NCBI GenBank assembly: GCA_016722705.1
Contig: JADKGN010000005.1
Coordinates: forward strand, 248,001-312,000
Origin: Candidatus Dechloromonas phosphoritropha
GTDB taxonomy: Bacteria; Pseudomonadota; Gammaproteobacteria; Burkholderiales; Rhodocyclaceae
Length of the DNA stretch: 64,000 nt
Direction: 5' to 3'
A program made the position numbers and the translations under genes. The notes under the pieces were generated by a model. It was not told where the DNA came from. It did not search any database and saw nothing but the letters and a program-made list of their open reading frames with translations. The number at the start of each line of letters is the position of its first letter. The first letter of the stretch is position 1. Below, one piece after another: positions 46,428 through 57,725 of the stretch.

Positions 46428-46688
46428 GTAAGAAGGCCCCTCACGGCCAGTTCCGGCCATTCGAGTGCGCAAAAACGAGGTGGGCCGAACGGCGGGTAAC
46501 TGATCGAGAACCTGCCGCCCGATTTTCCGGAATGCAGTTCTGGACTTCGGCCAAAGCGGCCTGTGGTGTTCTGCAAAAACTCAGGCCTCTTGTGATTGCA
46601 GACCGGACATTAGAAAACACGAAAATTCAAACACGCCCCATTTAGGAAACCGGGGATAATCGACCACCATATTTTTCCCCATTCTCAT
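46428..46688 (+). other. Intergenic region upstream of the kinase cassette
   Basis: 261 bases with no supported gene. It holds short inverted repeats (for example GGCCAGTTCCGGCC, and GGCGGGT with ACCTGCC further on) of the kind found in dispersed intergenic repeats, and becomes AT-rich in the last 80 bases, where a promoter for the cassette would be expected. I cannot pick a convincing -35/-10 pair. Confidence 0.4.
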
Positions 46689-46972
46689 ATGAACACCAAT
46701 CTCAACGCCCAGCAGCCCCAAAATCCGCCTGTCCAATTGCCGGAAATTTATCAACTTAGTGGCAAGGAGCTTGATGGGGGATGGATTGTTGGGAAATTGC
46801 TAAAGACGCCGATAGATGAGGACGATGGCTATTCGAGCGGCGGAACATTTTCAGTTTGCTACTCCTGTTCGAACAACGGCAAAGACGCATTCCTGAAAGT
46901 ATTTGATGTCTACCGTGCATTAGTGTCGGCAAACGCTTTGCTGGAACTCGAGAAGGTCACCACTGCCTTTAG

Positions 46973-48695
46973 CCCGAATTTTTCATAAAAGCAGGCGAAT
47001 CTCGTTTAACCCATTGATATAATAGGGGTTACGCCAATAACGCTTTGTAAGAAGCCTAAACGAGACCGCCCATGGACCATTCTATCCCAACCCAGCTTCG
47101 CTTTCCCGCCAGCGCCGGATTTACGATCCGGGCAGAGTTTGACGGCGGGGCGATGTCCTCCGACTTTGGCGCACTCCTGTTGCGTGGCATCGACCTGCAA
47201 ATCGGCCTGATTCCCCGCCTGGTCAGCGCGATTCACGACAAACGCCACGCCTCGTACATTGACCATCCCCTGGCCGACCTGCTTCGTCAGCGGATATTCC
47301 AGACCGCCAGCGGCTACGCCGACGGTAATGACGCCAACACGCTGCGGCGCGATCCGCTGTTCAAACTGGCGGTCGGTCGTGCCCCGCTGGACGAGGGAAA
47401 TGACCTGGCCTCCGGCCCCACGCTCTCCCGGCTCGAAAACAGCGTATCGCGCAAAGACATTTACCGCCTGGCCAAAAGCTTCGTCGACGCCTTCATCGCC
47501 AGCTACGCCCAAGCGCCTGCCGTGATCGTGCTCGATATGGATCACTCGGAGGATGCCACTCACGGGCAGCAGGAACTGGCGTTCTATAACCCCCACTACG
47601 GGAATCACTGCTACCTGCCGCTGTTTCTCTTCGAAGGACTTTCCGGGAAGTTCATTACTGCCGTCCTGCGTCCGGGCAAACGCCCGACTGGCAAGGAGAA
47701 CGCGGCCATCATCAAGCGCGTGCTGCGCTTGCTCCGCCAGGCTTGGCCCGAGACCCACATCATTCTGCGCGGGGATGGCCACTTCGCGAATCCCGAACTG
47801 ATGGCCTTGTGCGCGTCCGATCCGCATCTGGACTTCCTCTTCGGCCTGGCCGGCAACCCGGTGCTCTCGCCCAAGGCCGAGCCGCTGCTGAAGAAAGCCC
47901 GTGCGCTGCACCAGACACACAGCGCCAACGCCCAGCGCCTGGGGAACGCCGAGCCTGCGGCGACACGACTGTACGACGATATCGAGTATCAGGCGGGCTC
48001 GTGGCCCAAGGCTTACCGCGTGGTGGTCAAGGCCGAGGTGATGGCCTTGGGTGACAACCCGCGGTACGTGGTGACCTCGCTGTCCGACCCGACGCCTGAT
48101 GTGCTTTACAAAGAGCTGTACTGTGCTCGAGGGCAGGACGAGAACTTCATCAAGGCGGTGAAGAACGACTTGGCCAGTGACCGGACCTCCGATCATGCCT
48201 TCCTCGCCAATCACCTGCGGCTGTTCTATTCGTGTGCGGCGTATGGGTTGATTCACGGCTTGCGCGAGAACACGCTGGTGCATACGGAACTGGCCAAGGC
48301 GCAACCGCTGTCGATTATCCTGAAACTCTTTAAGTTGGCGGTGCGCGTGGTGCAGTACAAGGATCGGATCAAGCTGTCCTTGCCTACGTCGTGTCCGATG
48401 AAGGGGGTGCTGGCGCGGGTGACCGAGTTGCTTTACCTCGTCCCGCGCCCGCCGGCACCGGCCTGATCGACTCGGCGACGCCGTCTCATGCTACCGACTC
48501 GAATCCGCTTGAGCGGAGGTCAGGTCTCGCCAGCGCTCTGTCCAGGGATCGATGGCGGCAGGGTGTGATGCCCAAAAGTTGGGGTATTTGGCCGATCGTG
48601 GCGGGTTGGCAGCAAAATTCGCAGCAAGCTGACTCGCATCACGGCTGGAATGGCACGACATTGACATCGCACGGCGGGTTTATGAAACATCCGGG
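46973..48695 (+). mobile_element. IS1380-family element, copy 3
   Basis: 1723 bp, with the same ends as copy 2 (CCCGAATTTTTCATAAA and CCCGGATGTTTCATAAA), flanked by the 4-bp duplication TTAG at 46969-46972 and 48696-48699. It is inserted in the kinase gene after codon 94. One base longer than copies 1 and 2 because of the five-G run in the transposase. Confidence 0.96.
47072..48466 (+). CDS. IS1380-family transposase (copy 3, full length)
   Basis: 464 residues, probably the complete form: with five G at about 48403-48407 the protein continues KGVLARVTELLYLVPRPPAP. The catalytic Asp-Asp-Glu are the same as in copies 1 and 2, with one substitution near the second Asp (GDGHFANPEL). Likely the functional source copy. 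Confidence 0.93.
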   Translation: MDHSIPTQLRFPASAGFTIRAEFDGGAMSSDFGALLLRGIDLQIGLIPRLVSAIHDKRHASYIDHPLADLLRQRIFQTASGYADGNDANTLRRDPLFKLAVGRAPLDEGNDLASGPTLSRLENSVSRKDIYRLAKSFVDAFIASYAQAPAVIVLDMDHSEDATHGQQELAFYNPHYGNHCYLPLFLFEGLSGKFITAVLRPGKRPTGKENAAIIKRVLRLLRQAWPETHIILRGDGHFANPELMALCASDPHLDFLFGLAGNPVLSPKAEPLLKKARALHQTHSANAQRLGNAEPAATRLYDDIEYQAGSWPKAYRVVVKAEVMALGDNPRYVVTSLSDPTPDVLYKELYCARGQDENFIKAVKNDLASDRTSDHAFLANHLRLFYSCAAYGLIHGLRENTLVHTELAKAQPLSIILKLFKLAVRVVQYKDRIKLSLPTSCPMKGVLARVTELLYLVPRPPAPA

Positions 48696-49542
48696 TTAGG
48701 CACGAGTCCTTTATCGTCGATATTTGCAAAAAAGCAGGTTTGTCCCGAGTGGTACGGGGGCTGGCATCCGTAGAAACGAAGATTGCCGAACCATTAATGG
48801 GTGGCATGCCAGTACCCTTTTGCTATGTAATTTTCGAGGTTGCTGATCAGGGTGACCTTCGAAAAATGCTTCACCGCACATCGGATGTCGATTTGGCATT
48901 CAAGTTCAAGATCCTCCATGAAGTGGCCGTTGGACTCAACCAACTGCATAAGAACCGGATTGCTCACCAGGATCTAAAGCCCTCTAACGTCGGTGTTTTC
49001 CAGAGTGATTCCGCCAGCGCCAAAATTCTCGATCTGGGCCGAGCAACTTCGCTAGATTTCAGCGCTCTTCACGACACCTTGGCATGTCCCGGCGATAGTG
49101 GCTACGCTCCTCCCGAACAACTATACGGTTACACCACCAACTCATTTGTGGACCGGCGAGCGAGTGGAGACCTGTTCCAGCTTGGCTCATTGTTGAGTTT
49201 TCTTTTTTTCTGGCAGACGGCAATCTGCGAGGTGCTTGGACGAGTCCCGCAAGAATTCTGGCCCCAAAACTGGAGCGGCAAGTACGAAGATGTGCTCCCC
49301 TACATTCAGGAGGCCTTCGCCCAGTGGCTTGAGGAGGTTGAACCACAGATTCCTGAATGGTGTCGGAGAGAGGTGTTAGAAATCCTTTGCCAAGCATGCG
49401 ACCCCGATCCCCTTCGACGAGGTGATCCCAAGGCGCGGATGCAGCGCCCCACATCCATTGGTATGGATCGTTTTGTTGGACGTCTGAACAATCTTGCTCG
49501 GCGTGCTGAAGTTGCTGTGCGGCTTGCTGGAGCCAAGAAGAA

Positions 49543-51231
49543 TTGAGCAGCAATAAATTTACCGATCGGATCGATCGCCGGGTTATTCCTCGGTGGCGTG
49601 TATCAACCGAAGTTGCTGTCAGTGGCGAACTGACCCCACTTAGGGAGAGGGCCCCTACGGTTTCGTTTGATCGCGAACTGGCCCGGTTAAAGAGCGAGAT
49701 TCTTTTGAATCCGACGCTTGGCGTTGCTGCCGATGCTCTCGGCGTGGCATTACTTTCTGGTGATAATGCTTTGGAAGTTCAGGCCAAAGATATTTTGAAC
49801 AAGCACCAAGACATCATTCCGGCTGGGTTGCGCAAATTGATTGGCACTCAAGATGAGGTTATCGAAGGCGCTACCCTGTCCAGATGGGACTGCTCGACAA
49901 AGCGCAATCAAGTAGCGATCCAGCGTATTCGGCGACTGCTTTTGCAGTATCAGCATAATCCACTCCTGTATCTGGACATGGCACGGAATCAGGCGGTTCT
50001 TGGGTTAAGGGAAAAGGCTGAGAAGTCAATCCGAGTTGCATTATCGCTGGCTCCCCAGCATCGCCACGTACTTCGGGCTGCATCACGCTTCTACATAAGC
50101 GAGGATGCGCCGGAGATTGCCTTGCGTTTATTGGTTAATTCTCCGATGACGCGCCATGATCCTTGGCTAATGGCTGCAGAAGTTGCCACAGCCCAAGTGG
50201 TCGGGCGGGGGTCGAAGTTCTTCAAGCAAGGCAAATTGCTACTAGATCATCCTACTTTCAAGCCCGTTCATTTATCCGAACTGGCGGCAGCGATTGGTAC
50301 AGTCGAGCTGGAGGATGGCCGTCGCAAGGATGCAAAGCGACGATTCGAGATGGCGATGCTTGATCCTACCGAGAATGCTCTTGCACAAGTCAAGTGGGCA
50401 GAGGACAAGAGTAATTCCCGCTTCGCATTTGGAAATCCTACACACAACTTGCTTGGCGCCCACGAAGCGGCATTCATTAAGGCTTACTACCAAAGCCACG
50501 ACATTGTTGAAGCAGCTCGTCATGTCGATAAGTGGTTCGATGATGAACCTTTTTCGGCTATTGCAGCCATGATGCACAGCTATATGGGCAGTATTCTGGA
50601 TGATTATCAATCGGTGATCGACGTTTGCGACCTTGGACTGCGATCAAACCCCAATCATCCATGCTTAATGAACAATAAGATTTTTGCGGAAGTATCGTCT
50701 GGGCAGGTTTTCGAGGGGGACGAAGAGACTGTCCTCGCCAAACTATCGTCGATCACAAAATACCTGTCTGCTGAGGCGAGCAAGGAGGATGCGGACGTAG
50801 CCCATATTGGAGCCAATATTGGACTGCTACTGTATCGAGCAGGTTCTCCAGAGGAGGGGCGTCGAGCTTACGATCATGCAGTGAAGTGGGCAACGCGGAA
50901 GAACGAACGTTTTTCAGCCGCCAATGCGCTAATGTTCCATGCACGCGAGGCTATCTTGGCCAAAACAGAATGGGCTGGCGACCTAATGCGCGAGGCCGAA
51001 GCGACGACGTTTAATAGTAGCGGCCAGGCGTTCTACATGACCAAATTAAGAGCGTTGGCAGCAAATCCTGAGAAAGCGGGGGAAATACTGAATCCAGCTG
51101 CCGCCATGGCTTATCTTCCCAAGAAGCTAGCGCCTAAGTTGGGTATCGATTTCAAGATCGAAAAGAATGACGACGGGACGGTTACTCTCATTGTCCCAAA
51201 ACGGCTACGACCACAACGCCAGCGTAACTAG
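49543..51231 (+). CDS. Helical-repeat (TPR-like) protein coupled to the kinase
   Basis: 562 residues from a TTG at 49543 that overlaps the kinase stop. No nearby ATG is in frame, so coupling is probable. No signal peptide or membrane segment. Much of the protein is alpha-helical repeats of TPR character, for example NPLLYLDMARNQAVLGLREK followed by AEKSIRVALSLAPQHRHVL, and later VIDVCDLGLRSNPNHPCLMN and GLLLYRAGSPEEGRRAYDHA. A short beta segment closes the protein (IEKNDDGTVTLIVPKR). I do not recognise a named family. It could be a substrate, scaffold or regulator of the adjacent kinase. GC is lower than in the flanking genes, suggesting acquisition. The frame is intact. Confidence 0.75.
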   Translation: MSSNKFTDRIDRRVIPRWRVSTEVAVSGELTPLRERAPTVSFDRELARLKSEILLNPTLGVAADALGVALLSGDNALEVQAKDILNKHQDIIPAGLRKLIGTQDEVIEGATLSRWDCSTKRNQVAIQRIRRLLLQYQHNPLLYLDMARNQAVLGLREKAEKSIRVALSLAPQHRHVLRAASRFYISEDAPEIALRLLVNSPMTRHDPWLMAAEVATAQVVGRGSKFFKQGKLLLDHPTFKPVHLSELAAAIGTVELEDGRRKDAKRRFEMAMLDPTENALAQVKWAEDKSNSRFAFGNPTHNLLGAHEAAFIKAYYQSHDIVEAARHVDKWFDDEPFSAIAAMMHSYMGSILDDYQSVIDVCDLGLRSNPNHPCLMNNKIFAEVSSGQVFEGDEETVLAKLSSITKYLSAEASKEDADVAHIGANIGLLLYRAGSPEEGRRAYDHAVKWATRKNERFSAANALMFHAREAILAKTEWAGDLMREAEATTFNSSGQAFYMTKLRALAANPEKAGEILNPAAAMAYLPKKLAPKLGIDFKIEKNDDGTVTLIVPKRLRPQRQRN

Positions 51232-51465
51232 GACTTACCAAAAGACATCGATGTGTAATCTGCATCGAATTAATTCAAGAATAGCGAACTTCTGCAAGAG
51301 TCCGCTTTAATCAAGAGAAGGGTCGTTTAGCCGAGCGGTTCCGAGTGACCGGTTTGGCCGATCAAGAGTCACCCGTCTGAAATCTTTGAGAGGCGGCTTT
51401 GTGTTCAGTAAGCAGCCAAACAGCTTTCTAATGTCATGAGACGGCTGAGGGTCGTTTCCCGCCGC
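51232..51465. other. Intergenic region between convergent genes
   Basis: 234 bases between the end of the TPR-like gene and the end of ppsR. No gene is supported. It contains GGGTCGTTT twice (near 51326 and 51447) and several imperfect palindromes (for example ACCGG around 51350), but no clear terminator with a U tract on either strand. Confidence 0.4.
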
Positions 51466-52281
51466 TCAGCGCAGTTTCAGTTCCTGCAGGACGGTGGTCG
51501 ATATTTCCTCGATCGACTTGGTCGACGAATCCAGCCAGCGGATTCCCTCGCGGCGCATCATCTTTTCCGCTTCGGCAACTTCGTACCGGCAGTTGGCCAG
51601 CGCGGCGTAGTTGCTGTTGGCGCGTCTTTCCTCGCGGATCCTGTGCAGGCGCTCGGGCTGGATGGTCAGGCCGAACAGTTTGCTCCGCTGCCTTTCGAGG
51701 GTTCCCGGTAGCCGACCGCGATCGAAGTCTTCCGGAATCAGCGGGAAGTTGGCCGCCTTCAGGCCGAACTGCATCGCCAGGTAGAGCGCGGTCGGTGTCT
51801 TGCCACAGCGCGATACGGCAACCAGGATCACATCGGCATCTTCCAGATCACGGTCGGTGATGCCGTCGTCGTGGGCCAGTGTGTAGTTGATCGCCTCGAT
51901 GCGCTTCTTGTAATCGGAACTGTCGGCTGAACCGTGCAAACGACCGACCGTATGGCTGGACTTGACCCCCAGTTCGGCTTCGAGCGGCGCCAGGAAGCTG
52001 TCGAAGTACGAGAGGCAGAAGGCATCAGCCTGGTGAACGATGTCAGCCAGTTCCTGATTGACCAGTGTCGTGAATACGATGGCGCGCATGCCGTCACCCT
52101 CGCTCTGGCCATTGATGCGGGCAACGGCTTCCCGCGCCTTGGCAATGCTGTCGAGGAAAGGAATGCGGATCTGCTCGAACTCCACGTCCTCGAACTGGGT
52201 CAGGAGGCTGTGCCCGAGCGCTTCCGCAGTCAGGCCGGTGCCGTCGGAGATGAAGAAAACGGAACGCTTGATTGGGGCCAT
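51466..52281 (-). CDS. ppsR: Phosphoenolpyruvate synthetase regulatory protein (kinase/pyrophosphorylase)
   Basis: 271 residues, DUF299 family. N terminus RSVFFISDGTGLTAEALGHS and the P-loop-like VAVSRCGKTPTALYLA are diagnostic. It inactivates PEP synthetase by ADP-dependent threonine phosphorylation and reactivates it by Pi-dependent dephosphorylation. It starts nine bases after the ppc stop on the same strand, so it is probably cotranscribed with ppc. ppsA itself is not in the window. Confidence 0.93.
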   Translation of the reverse strand: MAPIKRSVFFISDGTGLTAEALGHSLLTQFEDVEFEQIRIPFLDSIAKAREAVARINGQSEGDGMRAIVFTTLVNQELADIVHQADAFCLSYFDSFLAPLEAELGVKSSHTVGRLHGSADSSDYKKRIEAINYTLAHDDGITDRDLEDADVILVAVSRCGKTPTALYLAMQFGLKAANFPLIPEDFDRGRLPGTLERQRSKLFGLTIQPERLHRIREERRANSNYAALANCRYEVAEAEKMMRREGIRWLDSSTKSIEEISTTVLQELKLR

Positions 52282-52290
52282 GCGGCCATT

Positions 52291-55052
<2,762 letters not shown>

Positions 55053-55053
<1 letters not shown>

Positions 55054-55505
55054 CAGTGCTTGCGGACGAGGAGGACCGAGGCGTCAGACAGTCTGGAGAC
55101 CTGCTCGGCGACCGAACCAAGGAGAAGCAGCGCAAGGCCGCGCTGGCCATGGCGACCAATGACGATCAGGTCGCAGCCGAGTTCGCGTGCCTTGGCGACG
55201 AGAACCTCCGACACCCGGCGTTTCATCGTCTCGAGGAGGATGGTCTCGGCCTCGACACCCGCCGCATTGGCGGTGGCACGGGCTACTTCGAGTATCTTGG
55301 CGCCCGCGTCGCGGATCGCACTCATCGCGTGATCGAGATCGAGCTCCGTGCTCACCGCGCGATGGTGCATGCCCAGCAGCACTTCATCGGCGACATGGGC
55401 GATATGGAGTCGGACGTTGGTGGCCCTGGCGATATTGACGGCCTCGGCGAGCGCGCAACGCGAGGTTTCACTGTCGTCTATGGCAACCAGAATTTTCTTG
55501 TACAT
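55053..55505 (-). CDS. Universal stress protein (UspA family)
   Basis: 150 residues, single Usp domain. ILVAIDDSETSRCALAEAV at the N terminus and the ATP-binding glycine motif GRHGQRGLALLLLGSVAEQV near the C terminus, then SVLLVRK. First gene of usp-ppc-ppsR, translationally coupled to ppc. Confidence 0.92.
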
Positions 55506-55820
55506 GGCTTTTACAGTGTAATGGACTTTTGATGGAACTTACCTTAACAAGTCATCGGCCCCGGCGCAGCTAGGGAAAACCTCAACTTGCCGGTTGTCCC
55601 CGGGACCCAGTTTTCGTGGCAACTCTTGCGGCACAAAAAAGTGAGAAGCGGGAGGAGCATGGCACCTCCCGCTATGGCACTGCCAGTTCAAACGAACCCC
55701 CGGCGCTTAGGAAAGCACTGTTATTCGGGTTTCGTCATTCCGGCACATTCCGGAATCCAGCAAAATCTGCAAGCTGGACCCCGGCCTGTACCGAGGTAAA
55801 AAATAAATCAGCGTTTCCTC
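55506..55820. other. Intergenic region between uspA and lldP with repeats
   Basis: 315 bases with no gene. It contains the upstream region of usp (55506-55560), a strong hairpin (listed separately) and a palindrome ATTCCGG/CCGGAAT at 55737-55756. That palindrome sits in the context CGTCATTCCGG...CCGGAATCCAG and resembles a widespread class of dispersed intergenic repeats in proteobacteria. Confidence 0.5.
55648..55672 (-). terminator. Hairpin downstream of lldP, probable terminator
   Basis: GCGGGAGG and CCTCCCGC form a perfect 8-bp stem with a 9-base loop. On the minus strand it is followed by TTCTCACTTTTTT (six T at 55640-55635). The T run begins seven bases after the stem and lies about 150 bases past the lldP stop, so efficiency is uncertain. 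Confidence 0.5.
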
Positions 55821-57644
55821 TTAATGGAAATGAACTTCGTCGCGTCCTTCAGCTGGAGCAAGCAGATTGGCACCCAGCACACGGGACATGAGAGTAACGA
55901 AAGCGCTGATGCCGACGAAGATCCCCAACCACATCAAACCGTCCGGATTGATCACGACCTGCGCAGCGGCGCTGGACACCGCAGCGGCTGCTGCAGCGAC
56001 GGGCCTGACGTAACTCGGCACGATGCCAGGGAAGACATAAGCCCACAGAAGGTGAAGGATGCCGACGATGACGGCCAGGAAGATCGAGTGCTTGAAGGTG
56101 AAACGGAAGATTTCCGATTCGCGACCGACCATGCCTGTGGCACCGGTGGCCACGGAAATCGACTGGGGAGAAATCATCTTGCCGCAAACGCCACCGCTGG
56201 TATTGGCCGACATCGCGATGACCGGGTCGATACCGAGCTTCTCGGCAGTTACCGCCTGCAAATTGCCGAACAAGGCGTTGGTCGAAGTGTCGGAACCGGT
56301 CATGAACACACCCAGCCAGCCGAGAATGGCAGCAAAGAAGGGGAAGGCGACGCCCGTTAGGGCCACTGCGTGACCCAGGGAGATTGCCATGCCGGAGAAA
56401 TTCATGATGTAGGCAAAGCCGAGGATGGTCGCAATGGTCACGATGGGCCACTTGAGCGTCTTCAGGGTGTCACCGGCGACACCAGCTGCCGTCTTCAGGG
56501 AGGCTCCCATAACAAAGATGGAGAACATCCAGGCAAAGAGAATCGCGGTACCGGCGGCGCTCAGTATGTTGAAGTTAAAGACCGCCGGCTTGGCTTTGCC
56601 GGCCTGGTCGATAACCATCTTGTCGAGGCCGCCAATCGGGATGGCGTAGTCGAACAGCAGCTTGGTTATCTGGTTGAGCGCCTGACTGACCGGCTTGATA
56701 CCCCAGGCGCAGACGAACAGGGAAAGGAGGATGAACGGTGCCCAGGCCCGGAAAATCTGACCGCCGGTGTAATTCAGTGCTGCTTTTCCCAAACTCTTGG
56801 GTTCATCGGGGAAATGCCAGCTTTCTTTCGGGTGCCAGGCCTTGAGGAAGGCGACCGTGCAGATGATCGATACGATCGAGGCAACGAGGTCGGGCAGCAG
56901 TGGCGCCGTCAGTGGCGAGTTCGCAGCAAAGTACTGGGCGATGGCGAAGGAGCCGCCGCTGACCAGACAGGCCGGCCATACTTCCAGACCTTTTTTCCAG
57001 CCGGCCATGAGGATGACCAGGTAGAGCGGGATGAAAATGCTGACGAGCGGTAGCGTCCGGCCGACCATCTGGCTGAGGGCGAAGGGAGGAATACCGGAGA
57101 CTTGCCCACCCACCACGATGGGAATGCCGATGGCGCCCCAGGCAACCGGCGCGGTATTGGCCAGCAGGCAGATACCTGCTGCATAGAGGGGATTGAAGCC
57201 GAGGCCGGCCAGCATGGCCGCCGTAATGGCAACAGGAGTACCGAAGCCGGCTGCTCCTTCGATGAAGGCACCGAAGGAAAAGGCGATCAGCAGTGCCTGC
57301 AAACGGCGGTCATCCGAAATTGAGGCCAGCGAGTTCTTGATGACTTCGAATTGTCCTGTCTTGACTGACATGTTGTAGATGAAGAGCGCCGTGATGACGA
57401 TCCAGCAAACCGGAAACAGGCCGAAAGCGCCACCGTACAAAGTGGCCAGAGCGGCTAGATCCACCGGCATCTTATAGACAAAAATCGCGATAAGAACTGC
57501 GAGTCCGGTGCCGCCTATTGCGGCAAAATGGCCCTTCATGCGCTTGATGGCAAGCGCCCAAAAAAGAAAGAGAATCGGTATTGCTGCGACAAACGCCGAC
57601 AATCCTATATTTTCCAGTGGATTAACATTCATCTGCCATGTCAT
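55821..57644 (-). CDS. lldP: L-lactate permease family transporter
   Basis: 607 residues from the ATG at 57644, chosen because AAGGAG lies ten bases upstream; eleven extra codons are open before it. About 13-14 membrane segments. Family motifs: FSFGAFIEGAAGFGTPVAIT and ANTAPVAWGAIGIPI, plus TGSDTSTNALFGNLQ and SANTSGGVCGKMISPQS. It imports lactate (and possibly glycolate) with protons. Last gene of pyc-dld-lldP. Confidence 0.94.
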   Translation of the reverse strand: MTWQMNVNPLENIGLSAFVAAIPILFLFWALAIKRMKGHFAAIGGTGLAVLIAIFVYKMPVDLAALATLYGGAFGLFPVCWIVITALFIYNMSVKTGQFEVIKNSLASISDDRRLQALLIAFSFGAFIEGAAGFGTPVAITAAMLAGLGFNPLYAAGICLLANTAPVAWGAIGIPIVVGGQVSGIPPFALSQMVGRTLPLVSIFIPLYLVILMAGWKKGLEVWPACLVSGGSFAIAQYFAANSPLTAPLLPDLVASIVSIICTVAFLKAWHPKESWHFPDEPKSLGKAALNYTGGQIFRAWAPFILLSLFVCAWGIKPVSQALNQITKLLFDYAIPIGGLDKMVIDQAGKAKPAVFNFNILSAAGTAILFAWMFSIFVMGASLKTAAGVAGDTLKTLKWPIVTIATILGFAYIMNFSGMAISLGHAVALTGVAFPFFAAILGWLGVFMTGSDTSTNALFGNLQAVTAEKLGIDPVIAMSANTSGGVCGKMISPQSISVATGATGMVGRESEIFRFTFKHSIFLAVIVGILHLLWAYVFPGIVPSYVRPVAAAAAAVSSAAAQVVINPDGLMWLGIFVGISAFVTLMSRVLGANLLAPAEGRDEVHFH

Positions 57645-57725
57645 CTTCTTGCTCCTTGTTTTAAGGGCGGGGTTCATTCGCCCATTATTAGTTTAACCAT
57701 CCTCGCTACCCAGTCTCTTCCCCCT

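Larger units (their letters stand above)
46689..49546 (+). pseudogene. Ser/Thr-type protein kinase split by IS1380 copy 3
   Basis: Segments are 46689-46970 plus the codon AGG formed at the junction, then 48701-49546. Removing the element and one TTAG restores an uninterrupted 376-residue protein. The N-lobe has a glycine loop (GGTFSVCY, about 51-58) and the ATP lysine in DAFLKVFD (Lys70). The C-lobe has the catalytic loop IAHQDLKPSNVG (HQD for HRD), the metal motif ILDLGRATS (DLG for DFG) and YAPPEQLYG in place of APE. The kinase is soluble, with no membrane segment or sensor domain; residues 1-30 are proline/glutamine-rich. GC is lower than in neighbouring genes. The stop overlaps the start of the next gene (TTGA). 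As it stands, the encoded N-part ends in the IS and lacks the catalytic lobe. Confidence 0.88.

Noticed and set aside
48740..49546. The kinase C-terminal part as an independent gene starting at a TTG
   Set aside because: It lacks the N-lobe and continues in frame with 46689-46970 once the IS1380 copy is removed; the TTG is an internal Leu codon.
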